DNA from: PWND01 sp964601515
GTDB taxonomy: Bacteria; Bacteroidota; Bacteroidia; Bacteroidales; UBA7960
Length of the DNA: 6,094 nt
Direction of reading: 5' to 3'
NCBI GenBank assembly: GCA_964601515.1
Contig: CAZRNU010000167.1
Location: forward strand, 1-6,094
The notes under the pieces: model-generated
Databases searched by the model: none
The model's input: only the letters and a program-made list of their open reading frames with translations
What the model was told of the DNA's origin: nothing
Shown here: positions 1 to 6,094 of the stretch, piece by piece
Numbering within the stretch: the first letter of the stretch is position 1
How the letters are laid out: each line of letters starts with the position of its first letter
Made by a program: the position numbers and the translations under genes

Positions 1-352
1 CCACTTCTCTGGCATCATCCAGCATAGTTATTTTGTTTTTTGCTTTAAAGAAATGTTTGTTGCCGATATTTATATAAACAAAAGTATTGTTGTCATTGAT
101 AATAGTGCTGTCTATTACAGCCTTCAAATATCCTTTTTCAACAAAATATTGATGAAGCAAGAATAAATAGTTTGAATATTCATTAATAATTTGAGATTCA
201 TTAAGATTTTTATTTAGAAGAAATACTTCGGCTTCTGAGATTTCATTATTATTCGTCAGAATTATTTGATAGTTAACCTGACAAACACAAATATTTGTAA
301 TTATGAAAACTAAGGAGTATCCAAATAATAATATTTTCAGGAAATAGCCCAT
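1..352 (-). CDS. N-terminal part of a BamA/TamA-like outer membrane protein (partial)
   Basis: An open frame of 117 codons runs from an ATG at 352 to the left edge with no stop, so this is the 5' part of a longer gene. Residues 1-24 form a signal peptide: a Lys near the start, a hydrophobic run (ILLFGYSLVFII), then ICVCQ. No good lipobox precedes either Cys, so export by signal peptidase I is more likely. Residues about 58-105 resemble a POTRA repeat: a helix, then YFVEKGYLKAVID, then a strand (FVYINIG) and a closing HFFKA. That pattern is typical of Omp85 proteins (BamA, TamA), which insert or move proteins across the outer membrane. The C-terminal barrel that would prove this lies outside the window. 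The start overlaps the last 16 nt of ung, which suggests translational coupling downstream of mpl and ung. I am confident that it is a real secreted protein, and only moderately confident of the family. Confidence 0.6.
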   Translation of the reverse strand, partial: MGYFLKILLFGYSLVFIITNICVCQVNYQIILTNNNEISEAEVFLLNKNLNESQIINEYSNYLFLLHQYFVEKGYLKAVIDSTIINDNNTFVYINIGNKHFFKAKNKITMLDDAREV

Positions 353-1023
353 TTTATTTCTTCTTTTCCCTGTTGTTTTAAAAGTTCATTGGTTTTTGAA
401 AAATGTTTGCATCCAAAAAATCCTCTAGAAGCTGATAGGGGTGATGGGTGCACCGATTTCAGAATATGATGCTTAGTTTGATCAATTAGTTCAGCTTTAG
501 CATGGGCATAGTTTCCCCAAAGTAGAAAAACCAGTCCCTCCTTATTTTCTGAAAGCTTGGTTATAACCTTGTTTGTAAAAATTTCCCAACCTTTTTTTTG
601 GTGTGAACCGGCATAATTAGCTCTAACAGTCAATGTTGCATTAAGCAATAAAACCCCTTGATTTGCCCAACTTTCAAGATTTCCATGTTTTGGTGGAATA
701 ATTCCGAGATCGTTTTTAATCTCCTTGAAAATATTTTGTAGAGAAGGAGGCTTTGGAATTCCATGATTAACAGAAAAACATAATCCATGAGCTTGGCCGG
801 GACCATGATAAGGATCCTGACCTAATATTACTACTTTCACTTTATCGAAAGGGGTATGATTAAAGGCATTAAAAATCAAGGATCCCGGTGGATATATTGT
901 ATGTATCTTCTTTTCTTCTAAAAGAAATAATTTTAGTTTTTTAAAGTAGTCGGATGCAAATTCTTCTTCAAGGATTTTTTTCCAGCTTTCTTCGATTACG
1001 GCACTGACCTTAATTTCTTCCAT
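337..1023 (-). CDS. ung: Uracil-DNA glycosylase (family 1)
   Basis: This cytoplasmic base-excision repair enzyme removes uracil from DNA after cytosine deamination or dUTP misincorporation, leaving an abasic site. All family 1 motifs are present. GQDPYHG is at residues 68-74, with Asp70 as the water-activating residue. LLLNATLTV is at 125-133, with Asn128 as the uracil-recognition residue. HPSPLSASRGFFG is at 192-204, with the catalytic His192 and the Leu196 that intercalates into DNA. The length (228 aa) and the PPGSLIFNAF segment near residue 45 are normal for bacterial Ung. The ATG is preceded by an A/T-rich leader without a Shine-Dalgarno sequence. The gene sits 15 nt after mpl and overlaps the next gene by 16 nt, so it is probably the middle gene of an operon. 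There is no sign of damage or of a missing catalytic residue. Confidence 0.97.
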   Translation of the reverse strand: MEEIKVSAVIEESWKKILEEEFASDYFKKLKLFLLEEKKIHTIYPPGSLIFNAFNHTPFDKVKVVILGQDPYHGPGQAHGLCFSVNHGIPKPPSLQNIFKEIKNDLGIIPPKHGNLESWANQGVLLLNATLTVRANYAGSHQKKGWEIFTNKVITKLSENKEGLVFLLWGNYAHAKAELIDQTKHHILKSVHPSPLSASRGFFGCKHFSKTNELLKQQGKEEIKWAIS

Positions 1024-1038
1024 AATAACATCTAAAAA

Positions 1039-2403
1039 TCAAACTTCCAATTGTTTTGCAAATTTAGCAAGATCAATCCCATCAAAACTACCTGAGCTCA
1101 TAAATAGCAGACAAGTATTTTTAAGGTTTAGTTGTTTAATTTTATTAAACAACAATTCAGAATTAGTAAAAACTTCCAAATCTTTTTTATTAAATGATTC
1201 ATAAATATAAGCAGGATCAACAGCAGGAAGTTTCTTTATTTCAAGAGTGTGAGGATTATAATAAACATATGCATAATCTGCTTTTTCAAGAGCTCCGTTA
1301 TAATGCTTAAGAAATTCTTTATTTAAACTGCTATAAGTATGAAGTTCCATACAGGCAATAATTTTCTTTTTAGGGAATTGCTCTTTTACTGCTTCTGTAG
1401 TTGCTTTAATTTTTGACGGAGCATGGGCAAAGTCTTTAAAAGCTATTGTAGAGCCAACATTGTAAATCATTTCAAGCCTTTTACTCGCTCCCTTATACGA
1501 CTGAATAGCTTTATAAAAATCTTCATCATTAATGCCAAGCTGATTACAAACTAGTCGAGCACCATTCATATTCAGCAAGTTATGTTTGCCAAACACAGAT
1601 AATTCATATTTGTTTTTACCATTTACTAAAACAGTTTTGTCATTCTCTATTGAAAAATCAGGCAATCCATAAGGTAAAAGTTCAATATTTGTATTAACAA
1701 ATTCGTTGCAAAGTTTATTTACTTCATTATCATCTGAACAATAAATTAACTTTCCATTATCAGGTTCAATCAGATTAATAAACTTTCTAAACTGATCAAC
1801 ATAAATATCGAAAGTTGGAAATACATTGATATGATCCCAGGCAATTCCACTAATTAGTGCAATGTTAGGTTTATATAAATGAAATTTAGGTCTTTTGTCG
1901 ATTAGTGAACTTAGATATTCATCGCCTTCAAGAATCATAAAAGGAGCATCGTATGAAAGTTTTACCATCACATCAAAACCGTCAAGTTGAGCACCAACCA
2001 TAAAATCTGTATCCAAATCATAATAATTCAGTACATGCAAAATCATTGCTGTTATTGTAGTTTTGCCGTGGCTACCTCCAATAACGACTCTTGTTTTAGC
2101 CTGACTTTGTTCGTATAAATATTCGGGGTAAGAAAATATTTGTAATCCTAATTCCTTGGCTCTAAGCAACTCCGGATTATCTTCTTTGGCATGCATTCCC
2201 AAAATCACTGCATCAATGCCTTTATGAATACGAGATGCGTCCCATCCAATAGTTTTGGGCAAAAGATTATACTTGTTTAGGCGAGTTTTAGATGGTTCGA
2301 AAATTTCATCGTCGGAGCCCGTAATTCTGTATCCTTTTAAATGTAAAGCAATTGCCAAGTTGTGCATTGCGCTTCCACCGATTGCAATAAAATGTAAGTG
2401 CAT
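1039..2403 (-). CDS. mpl: Mur ligase of the Mpl type (UDP-MurNAc:L-Ala-D-Glu-mDAP ligase-like)
   Basis: This is a cytoplasmic ATP-dependent amide ligase. Mpl joins recycled murein tripeptide to UDP-MurNAc so that it re-enters peptidoglycan synthesis. The 454-residue protein shows the three Mur ligase domains. The N-terminal UDP-binding domain has FIAIGGSAMHNLA (5-17) and GSDDEIFEP (29-37). The central ATPase domain has the P-loop GSHGKTT (110-116, Lys114), EGDEY (159-163), WDHINVF (189-195) and FGKHNLLNMNGA (271-282). The C-terminal domain has GASKRLE (305-311), DFAHAPSK (324-331) and ELHTYSSLN (353-361). The start and the E-x-F-x-P-S motif fit Mpl better than MurC, although a MurC-like substrate cannot be excluded from sequence alone. 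The usual HHPT of MurC/Mpl reads HAPS here. The gene is divergent from rseC, is first in its cluster, and is followed 15 nt later by ung. Confidence 0.85.
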   Translation of the reverse strand: MHLHFIAIGGSAMHNLAIALHLKGYRITGSDDEIFEPSKTRLNKYNLLPKTIGWDASRIHKGIDAVILGMHAKEDNPELLRAKELGLQIFSYPEYLYEQSQAKTRVVIGGSHGKTTITAMILHVLNYYDLDTDFMVGAQLDGFDVMVKLSYDAPFMILEGDEYLSSLIDKRPKFHLYKPNIALISGIAWDHINVFPTFDIYVDQFRKFINLIEPDNGKLIYCSDDNEVNKLCNEFVNTNIELLPYGLPDFSIENDKTVLVNGKNKYELSVFGKHNLLNMNGARLVCNQLGINDEDFYKAIQSYKGASKRLEMIYNVGSTIAFKDFAHAPSKIKATTEAVKEQFPKKKIIACMELHTYSSLNKEFLKHYNGALEKADYAYVYYNPHTLEIKKLPAVDPAYIYESFNKKDLEVFTNSELLFNKIKQLNLKNTCLLFMSSGSFDGIDLAKFAKQLEV

Positions 2404-2433
2404 TTTTATAAATTTTAATGTGGGATAAAATTA

Positions 2434-2464
2434 ATTGTTTTCCCAAAATATTGGCTTAAACAAT
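2434..2464. repeat. Concentric imperfect inverted repeat between mpl and rseC
   Basis: The outer arms are ATTGTTT (2434-2440) and AAACAAT (2458-2464), a perfect 7-bp pair. Inside them, nearly on the same centre, lies CCAAAATATTGG (2443-2454), symmetric at 5 of 6 pairs. The element is 30 nt from the mpl start and 40 nt from the rseC start. It covers the TTG (2451-2453) proposed as the -33 element of the rseC promoter. Its shape and place would suit a repressor or activator site acting on one or both divergent genes. No known regulator motif was recognised, and AT-rich DNA produces chance dyads. Confidence 0.4.
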
Positions 2465-2483
2465 ATCAAAATCCGTAATTTTG
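2451..2483 (+). promoter_or_regulatory. Bacteroidota-type promoter for rseC
   Basis: TAATTTTG at 2476-2483 matches the Bacteroidota -7 consensus TAnnTTTG at every fixed position. A TTG at 2451-2453 lies 22 nt upstream, slightly longer than the usual spacing to the -33 element. Transcription would start near 2490, giving a leader of about 15 nt before the rseC ATG. That leader is A/T-rich with no Shine-Dalgarno sequence, which is common in this phylum. The -33 box lies inside the inverted repeat at 2434-2464. Confidence 0.6.
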
Positions 2484-2504
2484 CATACATATTTTTAATT
2501 ATTA

Positions 2505-2927
2505 ATGGAAAAACCTTTGAAAAATATAGAGCATCCCGGCGTTATTGAAGAGATAAATGATAATAATCTTTTAGTAAGAATTCAGCCCCAATCAGCTTGT
2601 GCATCATGTCATTCCAAAAGCTATTGCGGGGTTGCAGATAACAATGATAAAATTGTTGAGATTACTGTAACAGATAACAAAACCTATAATAAGGGAGATG
2701 AGGTTACTATAATGTTAGAACAGAATTTAGGTTTCAAGGCTTTATTTGTTGGATATTTAATACCATTTCTAATATTAGTGGTATCATTAATTATTCTTAT
2801 AGAAATTACAAAAAATGAGGGTTTATCGGCCCTTATTGCATTCACACTTATGTTGCCGTATTATTTCATACTATATAGATTGAAAAATAAACTAAAAAAA
2901 ACATTTACATTCAGGCTAAAACGCTAA
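2505..2927 (+). CDS. rseC: RseC/MucC family inner-membrane protein
   Basis: The protein has 140 residues. The N-terminal cytoplasmic part opens with HPGVIEEINDNNLLVRI, followed by a cysteine cluster C-x2-C-x5-C (Cys32, Cys35, Cys41) in CASCHSKSYC and a small beta-rich segment ending GDEVTIML. Two membrane helices follow, at about residues 77-100 and 107-125, and a basic tail (KNKLKKTFTFRLKR) that should face the cytoplasm. This is the RseC/MucC layout. In Gammaproteobacteria, family members affect sigma-E activity and belong to the Rsx system that reduces SoxR; elsewhere they accompany rnf electron-transport genes. The cysteines may bind a metal or take part in redox reactions, but this is not established here. 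The gene is transcribed alone from its own promoter, and a terminator overlaps its stop codon. No rnf gene is adjacent, so its partner is unclear. The family is secure; the cellular role is not. Confidence 0.88.
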   Translation: MEKPLKNIEHPGVIEEINDNNLLVRIQPQSACASCHSKSYCGVADNNDKIVEITVTDNKTYNKGDEVTIMLEQNLGFKALFVGYLIPFLILVVSLIILIEITKNEGLSALIAFTLMLPYYFILYRLKNKLKKTFTFRLKR

Positions 2928-2970
2928 TAAAAAAGGGCACTTCTTATGGTGCCCTTTTTTATTAGCGTTT
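2919..2970. terminator. Bidirectional intrinsic terminator between rseC and ilvE
   Basis: A perfect 22-bp inverted repeat (2919-2940 and 2949-2970) encloses the 8-nt loop TTCTTATG. The inner six pairs are GGGCAC/GTGCCC and are followed by a run of six T on either strand. The outer ten pairs are AAACGCTAAT/ATTAGCGTTT. The core hairpin plus T-run would stop transcription from both sides, as suits the convergent genes rseC and ilvE. The left arm includes the last two sense codons and the TAA of rseC. The ilvE stop lies 14 nt beyond the right arm. Confidence 0.92.
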
Positions 2971-2984
2971 GTTAATTGAAAAAA

Positions 2985-4004
2985 TTAGCTGATAATTGTA
3001 ACCCAATTGTGAGCATCAGGTTCATCTCCATATTGAATTGCCTGCAATTTTTCGTATAGTTTAGTTGAAATTTTACCTGCTTTACCGTCTTTGCAAAACT
3101 GATAAACCTTACCATTTTCCCTGTCAACAAGTTTTCCGATAGGAGAGATGATAGCGGCAGTACCGCATGCACCAACCTCTTCAAAGCCATCAAGTTCTTC
3201 AACTGCAACTTTTCTTCTTTCAACTTTCAACCCTAAATCTTCAGCAAGTTGCATTAAACTCATGTTTGTTATTGAAGGTAGAATAGACGAACTTTTTGGA
3301 GTAATGTATGTATTATCTTTTATTGCGAAGAAATTTGCAGGTCCTGCTTCATCTATGTATTTTTTCTCTTTTGCTTCTAAGAATAAAACTGATGAAAAAC
3401 CTTCTTTTTTTGCTCTTTCTCCGGCAAAAAGACTACCTGCATAGTTTCCGCCAACTTTAATATGTCCTGTTCCAAGAGGTGCAGCACGATCGAAATCTCT
3501 AACTATTTGTAGAGTAACAGGATTGAATCCCTCTTTGAAGTATGGACCTACCGGCCCAACAAAAACCATAAACATATATTCATCTGCAGGTTTAACTCCT
3601 ACCTGAGGGCCTGAACCAAAAAGCAGAGGTCTGATATATAGAGAAGCTCCGTGCCCGTATGGTGGCACAAATTTTTCATTCAGCTTTACTGCTTTAACAA
3701 TCATTTCAAAGAATAAATCATCAGGTACTTCTGCCATTAAAATACCTTCAGCAGATTTACGCATTCTTTTTGCATTTTCCTGCCAGCGGAATAATCTAAT
3801 TTTTCCATCTTTACCTCTATAAGCTTTCATACCTTCAAATGCTTCCTGTCCGTAATGAAGACAAGTTGCGGCAATATGAATACTTACAAACTCAGAGGAT
3901 GAAGTTTCAACTTCTCCCCATTTTCCGTTGCGATAATAGCAGCGAACATTATAGTCAGTTTTAAAATAACCAAATGGGAGTGTACCCCAGTTAATGTCTT
4001 GCAT
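2985..4004 (-). CDS. ilvE: Branched-chain amino acid aminotransferase (type II)
   Basis: This PLP enzyme (fold type IV) moves the amino group between glutamate and the 2-oxo acids of leucine, isoleucine and valine. It is the last step of their synthesis or the first of their breakdown, in the cytoplasm. The 339 residues match the usual length. Visible motifs are LHYGQEAFEGMKAYR (49-63), LYIRPLLFGSG (122-132), GHIKVGGNYAGSL (180-192) with PLP-binding Lys183, IDEAGPANFF (217-226) with the cofactor-contacting Glu219, ILPSITNMSLMQLA (241-254) and GACGTAAIISPIG (278-290). The CxxC redox motif of mammalian BCATs is absent. No other ilv or leu gene is adjacent, so it appears monocistronic. It has its own 146-nt upstream gap and ends at the shared terminator with rseC. 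No clear promoter could be picked in the upstream DNA. Nothing in the catalytic core is unusual. Confidence 0.96.
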   Translation of the reverse strand: MQDINWGTLPFGYFKTDYNVRCYYRNGKWGEVETSSSEFVSIHIAATCLHYGQEAFEGMKAYRGKDGKIRLFRWQENAKRMRKSAEGILMAEVPDDLFFEMIVKAVKLNEKFVPPYGHGASLYIRPLLFGSGPQVGVKPADEYMFMVFVGPVGPYFKEGFNPVTLQIVRDFDRAAPLGTGHIKVGGNYAGSLFAGERAKKEGFSSVLFLEAKEKKYIDEAGPANFFAIKDNTYITPKSSSILPSITNMSLMQLAEDLGLKVERRKVAVEELDGFEEVGACGTAAIISPIGKLVDRENGKVYQFCKDGKAGKISTKLYEKLQAIQYGDEPDAHNWVTIIS

Positions 4005-4150
4005 GATATAATGAATTTTATCTGTTTATGAATAATTTGCTTGGCAGCTAAATTATAATATTAAATTGAAATCAGTATTTTTTTTTGCATTATTTTTGAA
4101 TGATTTAGGCAAATATGGATTTAAGACAAAATATTGAAAATTAAATCAAA

Positions 4151-5635
4151 TTAATCCAATACCAAAGTTGTAATTTGGTCCATAAGCCTATTCATTTTTG
4201 TGCGAATTTCGGCCTGAGAGCCGTCATAATTATTTACAATAAAAGCAAATGCTATTAGTTTTCCATTTCTAGTTTTAGTATATCCGGCAAATGCTCTCAC
4301 ATTTGATAAAAAACCACTTTTTGCGGTTAAAACATTTTCTGAAGCAGTTCCGGAAAATCCATTTCTTAGTGAACCGGATTTTCCGGCAATAGGAAGCCCT
4401 TTTTGAAAATGGGCGAAAATTTTGTCATTAGCCGTAATTGCCAAACAATTGGCTAAGAATTGAGGAGTAATGCAGTTTGATGGCGATAACCCACTTCCGT
4501 CAAAAACTTTTACTCCATTTGTATTAACGCCTTTCTCTTTCCAAAAATCAAGCATTATCTTTATTCCTTCTTTTGTTGTACCAATATTTCCTTTAGAGGC
4601 CGAGATAGTTTTAATAAGGCTTTCTGCATATGAGTTGACGCTTACTAAATTTGTTCGATAGACTATTTCGGTTAATTCAGGTGAAACCCATTCAGTAATG
4701 AAATGTAATTCTGATTGATTAATGTTTGATTTTTGTGAATCATAAATAATATCAATACTTCCATTTGTTTGAATTCCTTTAGAATTTAGAAAATTATTGA
4801 AAGTAGCTGCAAAGAAGTATGGTGGGTCAGGAATTGAACCTCTAATTTCATACTCATTTGCTCCTAAAGGAATTGTCCCGGTTGAAAATCTTTCATTTGA
4901 ATATGGAATCCCGTATAAATACACGTTGTCTCCTGTGCCTGAAGCTGCTGTTAAAACGCTATTATGAAGTATTAGCCCGGGAACAAAAGGATTTACTCTT
5001 AGAATAGTTGTTTCTCCTCCTATAGTATTAGATGCTTTATAGAACACAGAATATTCGTTCTCATTAAAAGATAGTCCACTTGTTCCTGCCCCGAAATAAT
5101 TACCCAAGTCTTCCCAAAGCCATTTAGGTGAAACCATAATTGAATCGAAGACACTTGCATCTACAATAATATTTCCGTTTATGCCCTTAATTCCGACTAA
5201 ATTAATTGCGTTATAAAAATGATCTATAACTAACTCTGTTTTCAGGCTATCGCTCATTCTTCCGGCTCCAAGACTCGGATCGCCGGAACCTATGAAAACC
5301 AAATCACCGTTCAAAATACCGACATTATTAATACTCCCTGTATAATTCAAAGATGTTTTATATTTATAATCATTGCCAAGCAACATTAAAGCAGTAGAAG
5401 TTGTGAGTGCCTTTAATGTTGAAGCAGGAGTTAATGATAAGTGGCTATTATAAGAATAAATTTCTTTTTCAGATTCAATTGAAAAAATTGACAAACCCCA
5501 ACTTGAGTGAATTACCCCGGGGTCTTCAGCAAACTTTTTTACTTCGTTATCAAATGCATTATTAAATTTTGGCTTATTCCATGATGAGAAAAGTATTATT
5601 AAGCCAAATGCAATCAAGAAACCGGAAATTCTCAT
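4151..5635 (-). CDS. dacB: D-alanyl-D-alanine carboxypeptidase/endopeptidase, PBP4 (peptidase S13)
   Basis: This low-molecular-mass penicillin-binding protein removes terminal D-Ala from peptidoglycan stem peptides and cuts D-Ala-mDAP cross-links in the periplasm. Residues 1-18 (ISGFLIAFGLIILFSSW) are a signal peptide or N-terminal anchor without a lipobox. The three active-site motifs are in order. SxxK is STLK (72-75, nucleophile Ser72) in LTPASTLKALTTSTA. SxN is SVN (333-335) followed by SYAESL. The KTG box reads KSG (439-441) in AKSGFLSNVRAFAGY. Family side motifs GSGDPSL (116-122), FDGSGLS (378-384) and AGKSGSL (417-423) are also present. The long insert between SxxK and SxN is typical of S13, and 494 aa is close to family length. 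The gene starts 14 nt after the mlaD-like stop, with a weak AAGG 8 nt before the ATG, so the two are probably cotranscribed. No terminator hairpin was found after it. Confidence 0.95.
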   Translation of the reverse strand: MRISGFLIAFGLIILFSSWNKPKFNNAFDNEVKKFAEDPGVIHSSWGLSIFSIESEKEIYSYNSHLSLTPASTLKALTTSTALMLLGNDYKYKTSLNYTGSINNVGILNGDLVFIGSGDPSLGAGRMSDSLKTELVIDHFYNAINLVGIKGINGNIIVDASVFDSIMVSPKWLWEDLGNYFGAGTSGLSFNENEYSVFYKASNTIGGETTILRVNPFVPGLILHNSVLTAASGTGDNVYLYGIPYSNERFSTGTIPLGANEYEIRGSIPDPPYFFAATFNNFLNSKGIQTNGSIDIIYDSQKSNINQSELHFITEWVSPELTEIVYRTNLVSVNSYAESLIKTISASKGNIGTTKEGIKIMLDFWKEKGVNTNGVKVFDGSGLSPSNCITPQFLANCLAITANDKIFAHFQKGLPIAGKSGSLRNGFSGTASENVLTAKSGFLSNVRAFAGYTKTRNGKLIAFAFIVNNYDGSQAEIRTKMNRLMDQITTLVLD

Positions 5636-5649
5636 AGTATTTACCTTAA

Positions 5650-6094
5650 TTATTTTCCAAAAACTGAAATATTAAAGTATTTGCGTGGGTCTTCTTTTAT
5701 GTCTTCAATTAGTTTCTCCAGTTGTTTTGAAGAACCTTCAAGATTTTTATATAACGATTCGTCATGAATAAGAAGTCCGACTGAACCTTCACCTTTGTTT
5801 ATTTTAGCCATTATTGCTTCAAACTCTTCAAGTGCTAAGTTTGCATTGTTTATTGTCTGTTTGATATTTGCAGAAGCAAGGGAATCACTTACAGCTTCAA
5901 AGTTTTGGATTATTGCTGTAATAGACTTGTTGTTTTTTTCAATATTTGTGGTAATAGACTCAGCATTAGATATTATTGTAGCAATGCGTTTTGCCTGAGA
6001 ATAAAAAGTTGTGTCGAGAGTATGTGTAGTTCTCTCAAAATTTGTGATTATAAAAAACAAAAACAAAGAACAACGAACACCCACTAAAAAAACT
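5650..6094 (-). CDS. mlaD: C-terminal part of an MCE/MlaD family protein (partial)
   Basis: MCE proteins bind and conduct phospholipids between the inner and outer membranes with an ABC transporter. Only the C-terminal tail is here. The frame is open to the right edge, and the MCE domain would lie beyond it. From the ITNFERTTHTLDTTF segment onward the protein is a polar, Asn/Ser/Ile-rich coiled coil. It then has KINKGEGSVGLLIHDESLYKNL (95-115 counted from the GTG at 6084), a short helix (QLEKLIEDIKEDP), and a closing RKYFNISVFGK, all as in Bacteroidota MlaD proteins. The GTG at 6082-6084 could be read as a start but is probably internal. The first ~16 residues in the window (VFLVGVRCSLFLFFI) are strongly hydrophobic and do not suit this part of the coil, so either a sequence error or a short variant with its own anchor is possible. 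dacB follows by 14 nt. Confidence 0.75.
   Translation of the reverse strand, partial: VFLVGVRCSLFLFFIITNFERTTHTLDTTFYSQAKRIATIISNAESITTNIEKNNKSITAIIQNFEAVSDSLASANIKQTINNANLALEEFEAIMAKINKGEGSVGLLIHDESLYKNLEGSSKQLEKLIEDIKEDPRKYFNISVFGK

Noticed and set aside
2443..2471. A possible minus-strand promoter for mpl: TATTTTGG (2443-2450) with TTTTG (2467-2471) upstream.
   Set aside because: The -7 box misses one fixed position of TAnnTTTG and the 16-nt spacing is too short. mpl must have a promoter nearby, but this one is not convincing.
2972..3223. An 83-codon minus-strand open frame overlapping the 3' end of ilvE in another frame.
   Set aside because: It lies almost wholly inside the well-supported ilvE gene and its protein has no recognisable pattern; it is a shadow frame.
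3148..3444. A 98-codon plus-strand open frame antisense to ilvE.
   Set aside because: It is the reverse complement of conserved IlvE coding sequence, with no promoter and no family resemblance.
4005..4150. Candidate signals in the gap between dacB and ilvE: near-matches to TAnnTTTG on the minus strand at 4110-4117 and 4048-4055, and a TTTGC/GCAAA pair at 4084-4113.
   Set aside because: Each near-match lacks one fixed base and a TTG at proper distance. The inverted pair is short and asymmetric and, read from dacB, is followed by A rather than T, so it is not an intrinsic terminator.
4470..4661. A 63-codon plus-strand open frame antisense to dacB.
   Set aside because: It overlaps DacB residues around the SVN motif, which fully explain the sequence.
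6082..6084. GTG as the start codon of a complete 144-residue protein.
   Set aside because: The frame stays open to the window edge and the protein matches only the C-terminal tail of the MCE family, so truncation by the edge is the simpler reading.
5795..6087. Two overlapping plus-strand open frames antisense to the mlaD-like gene, one rich in hydrophobic residues.
   Set aside because: The opposite strand encodes a clear MlaD-type tail; the hydrophobic look comes from reading Asn/Lys/Ile codons in reverse.

Overview
The window looks like AT-rich chromosomal DNA from a member of the Bacteroidota. The proteins read as Bacteroidota versions of their families: an Mpl-type Mur ligase starting MHLHFIAIGGSAMHNLA, a type II branched-chain aminotransferase with ILPSITN, and an MCE protein ending DPRKYFNISVFGK. 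Start codons mostly lack a Shine-Dalgarno sequence. The one clear promoter fits the Bacteroidota form (TTG, about 22 nt, TAnnTTTG). This assignment comes from reading the sequence, not from a database search.

Layout, left to right. (a) Positions 1-2403, minus strand, form a tight cluster transcribed as mpl -> ung -> an outer-membrane-type protein. Mpl and Ung are 15 nt apart. The third gene starts inside the end of ung and runs off the left edge. (b) Positions 2404-2504 are a divergent intergenic region holding the rseC promoter and a concentric dyad. (c) rseC (2505-2927) is the only plus-strand gene and is closed by a strong symmetric hairpin. (d) ilvE (2985-4004, minus) converges on that hairpin. 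(e) A 146-nt AT-rich gap (4005-4150) has no clear signal. (f) Positions 4151-6094, minus strand, hold the 3' part of an mlaD-like gene followed 14 nt later by dacB.

Most of the genes concern the cell envelope. Mpl reuses murein peptides, DacB trims and opens peptidoglycan cross-links in the periplasm, the MlaD-like protein belongs to a phospholipid transport system, the left-edge protein carries a POTRA-like segment, and RseC is an inner-membrane accessory protein. Ung (DNA repair) and IlvE (amino-acid metabolism) are housekeeping enzymes. I see no mobile element, CRISPR array, RNA gene or phage gene, and no clear sign of a new biological system. The points most worth a second look are the dyad between mpl and rseC, the rseC gene standing alone without rnf genes, and the odd hydrophobic stretch at the right edge of the mlaD-like gene.
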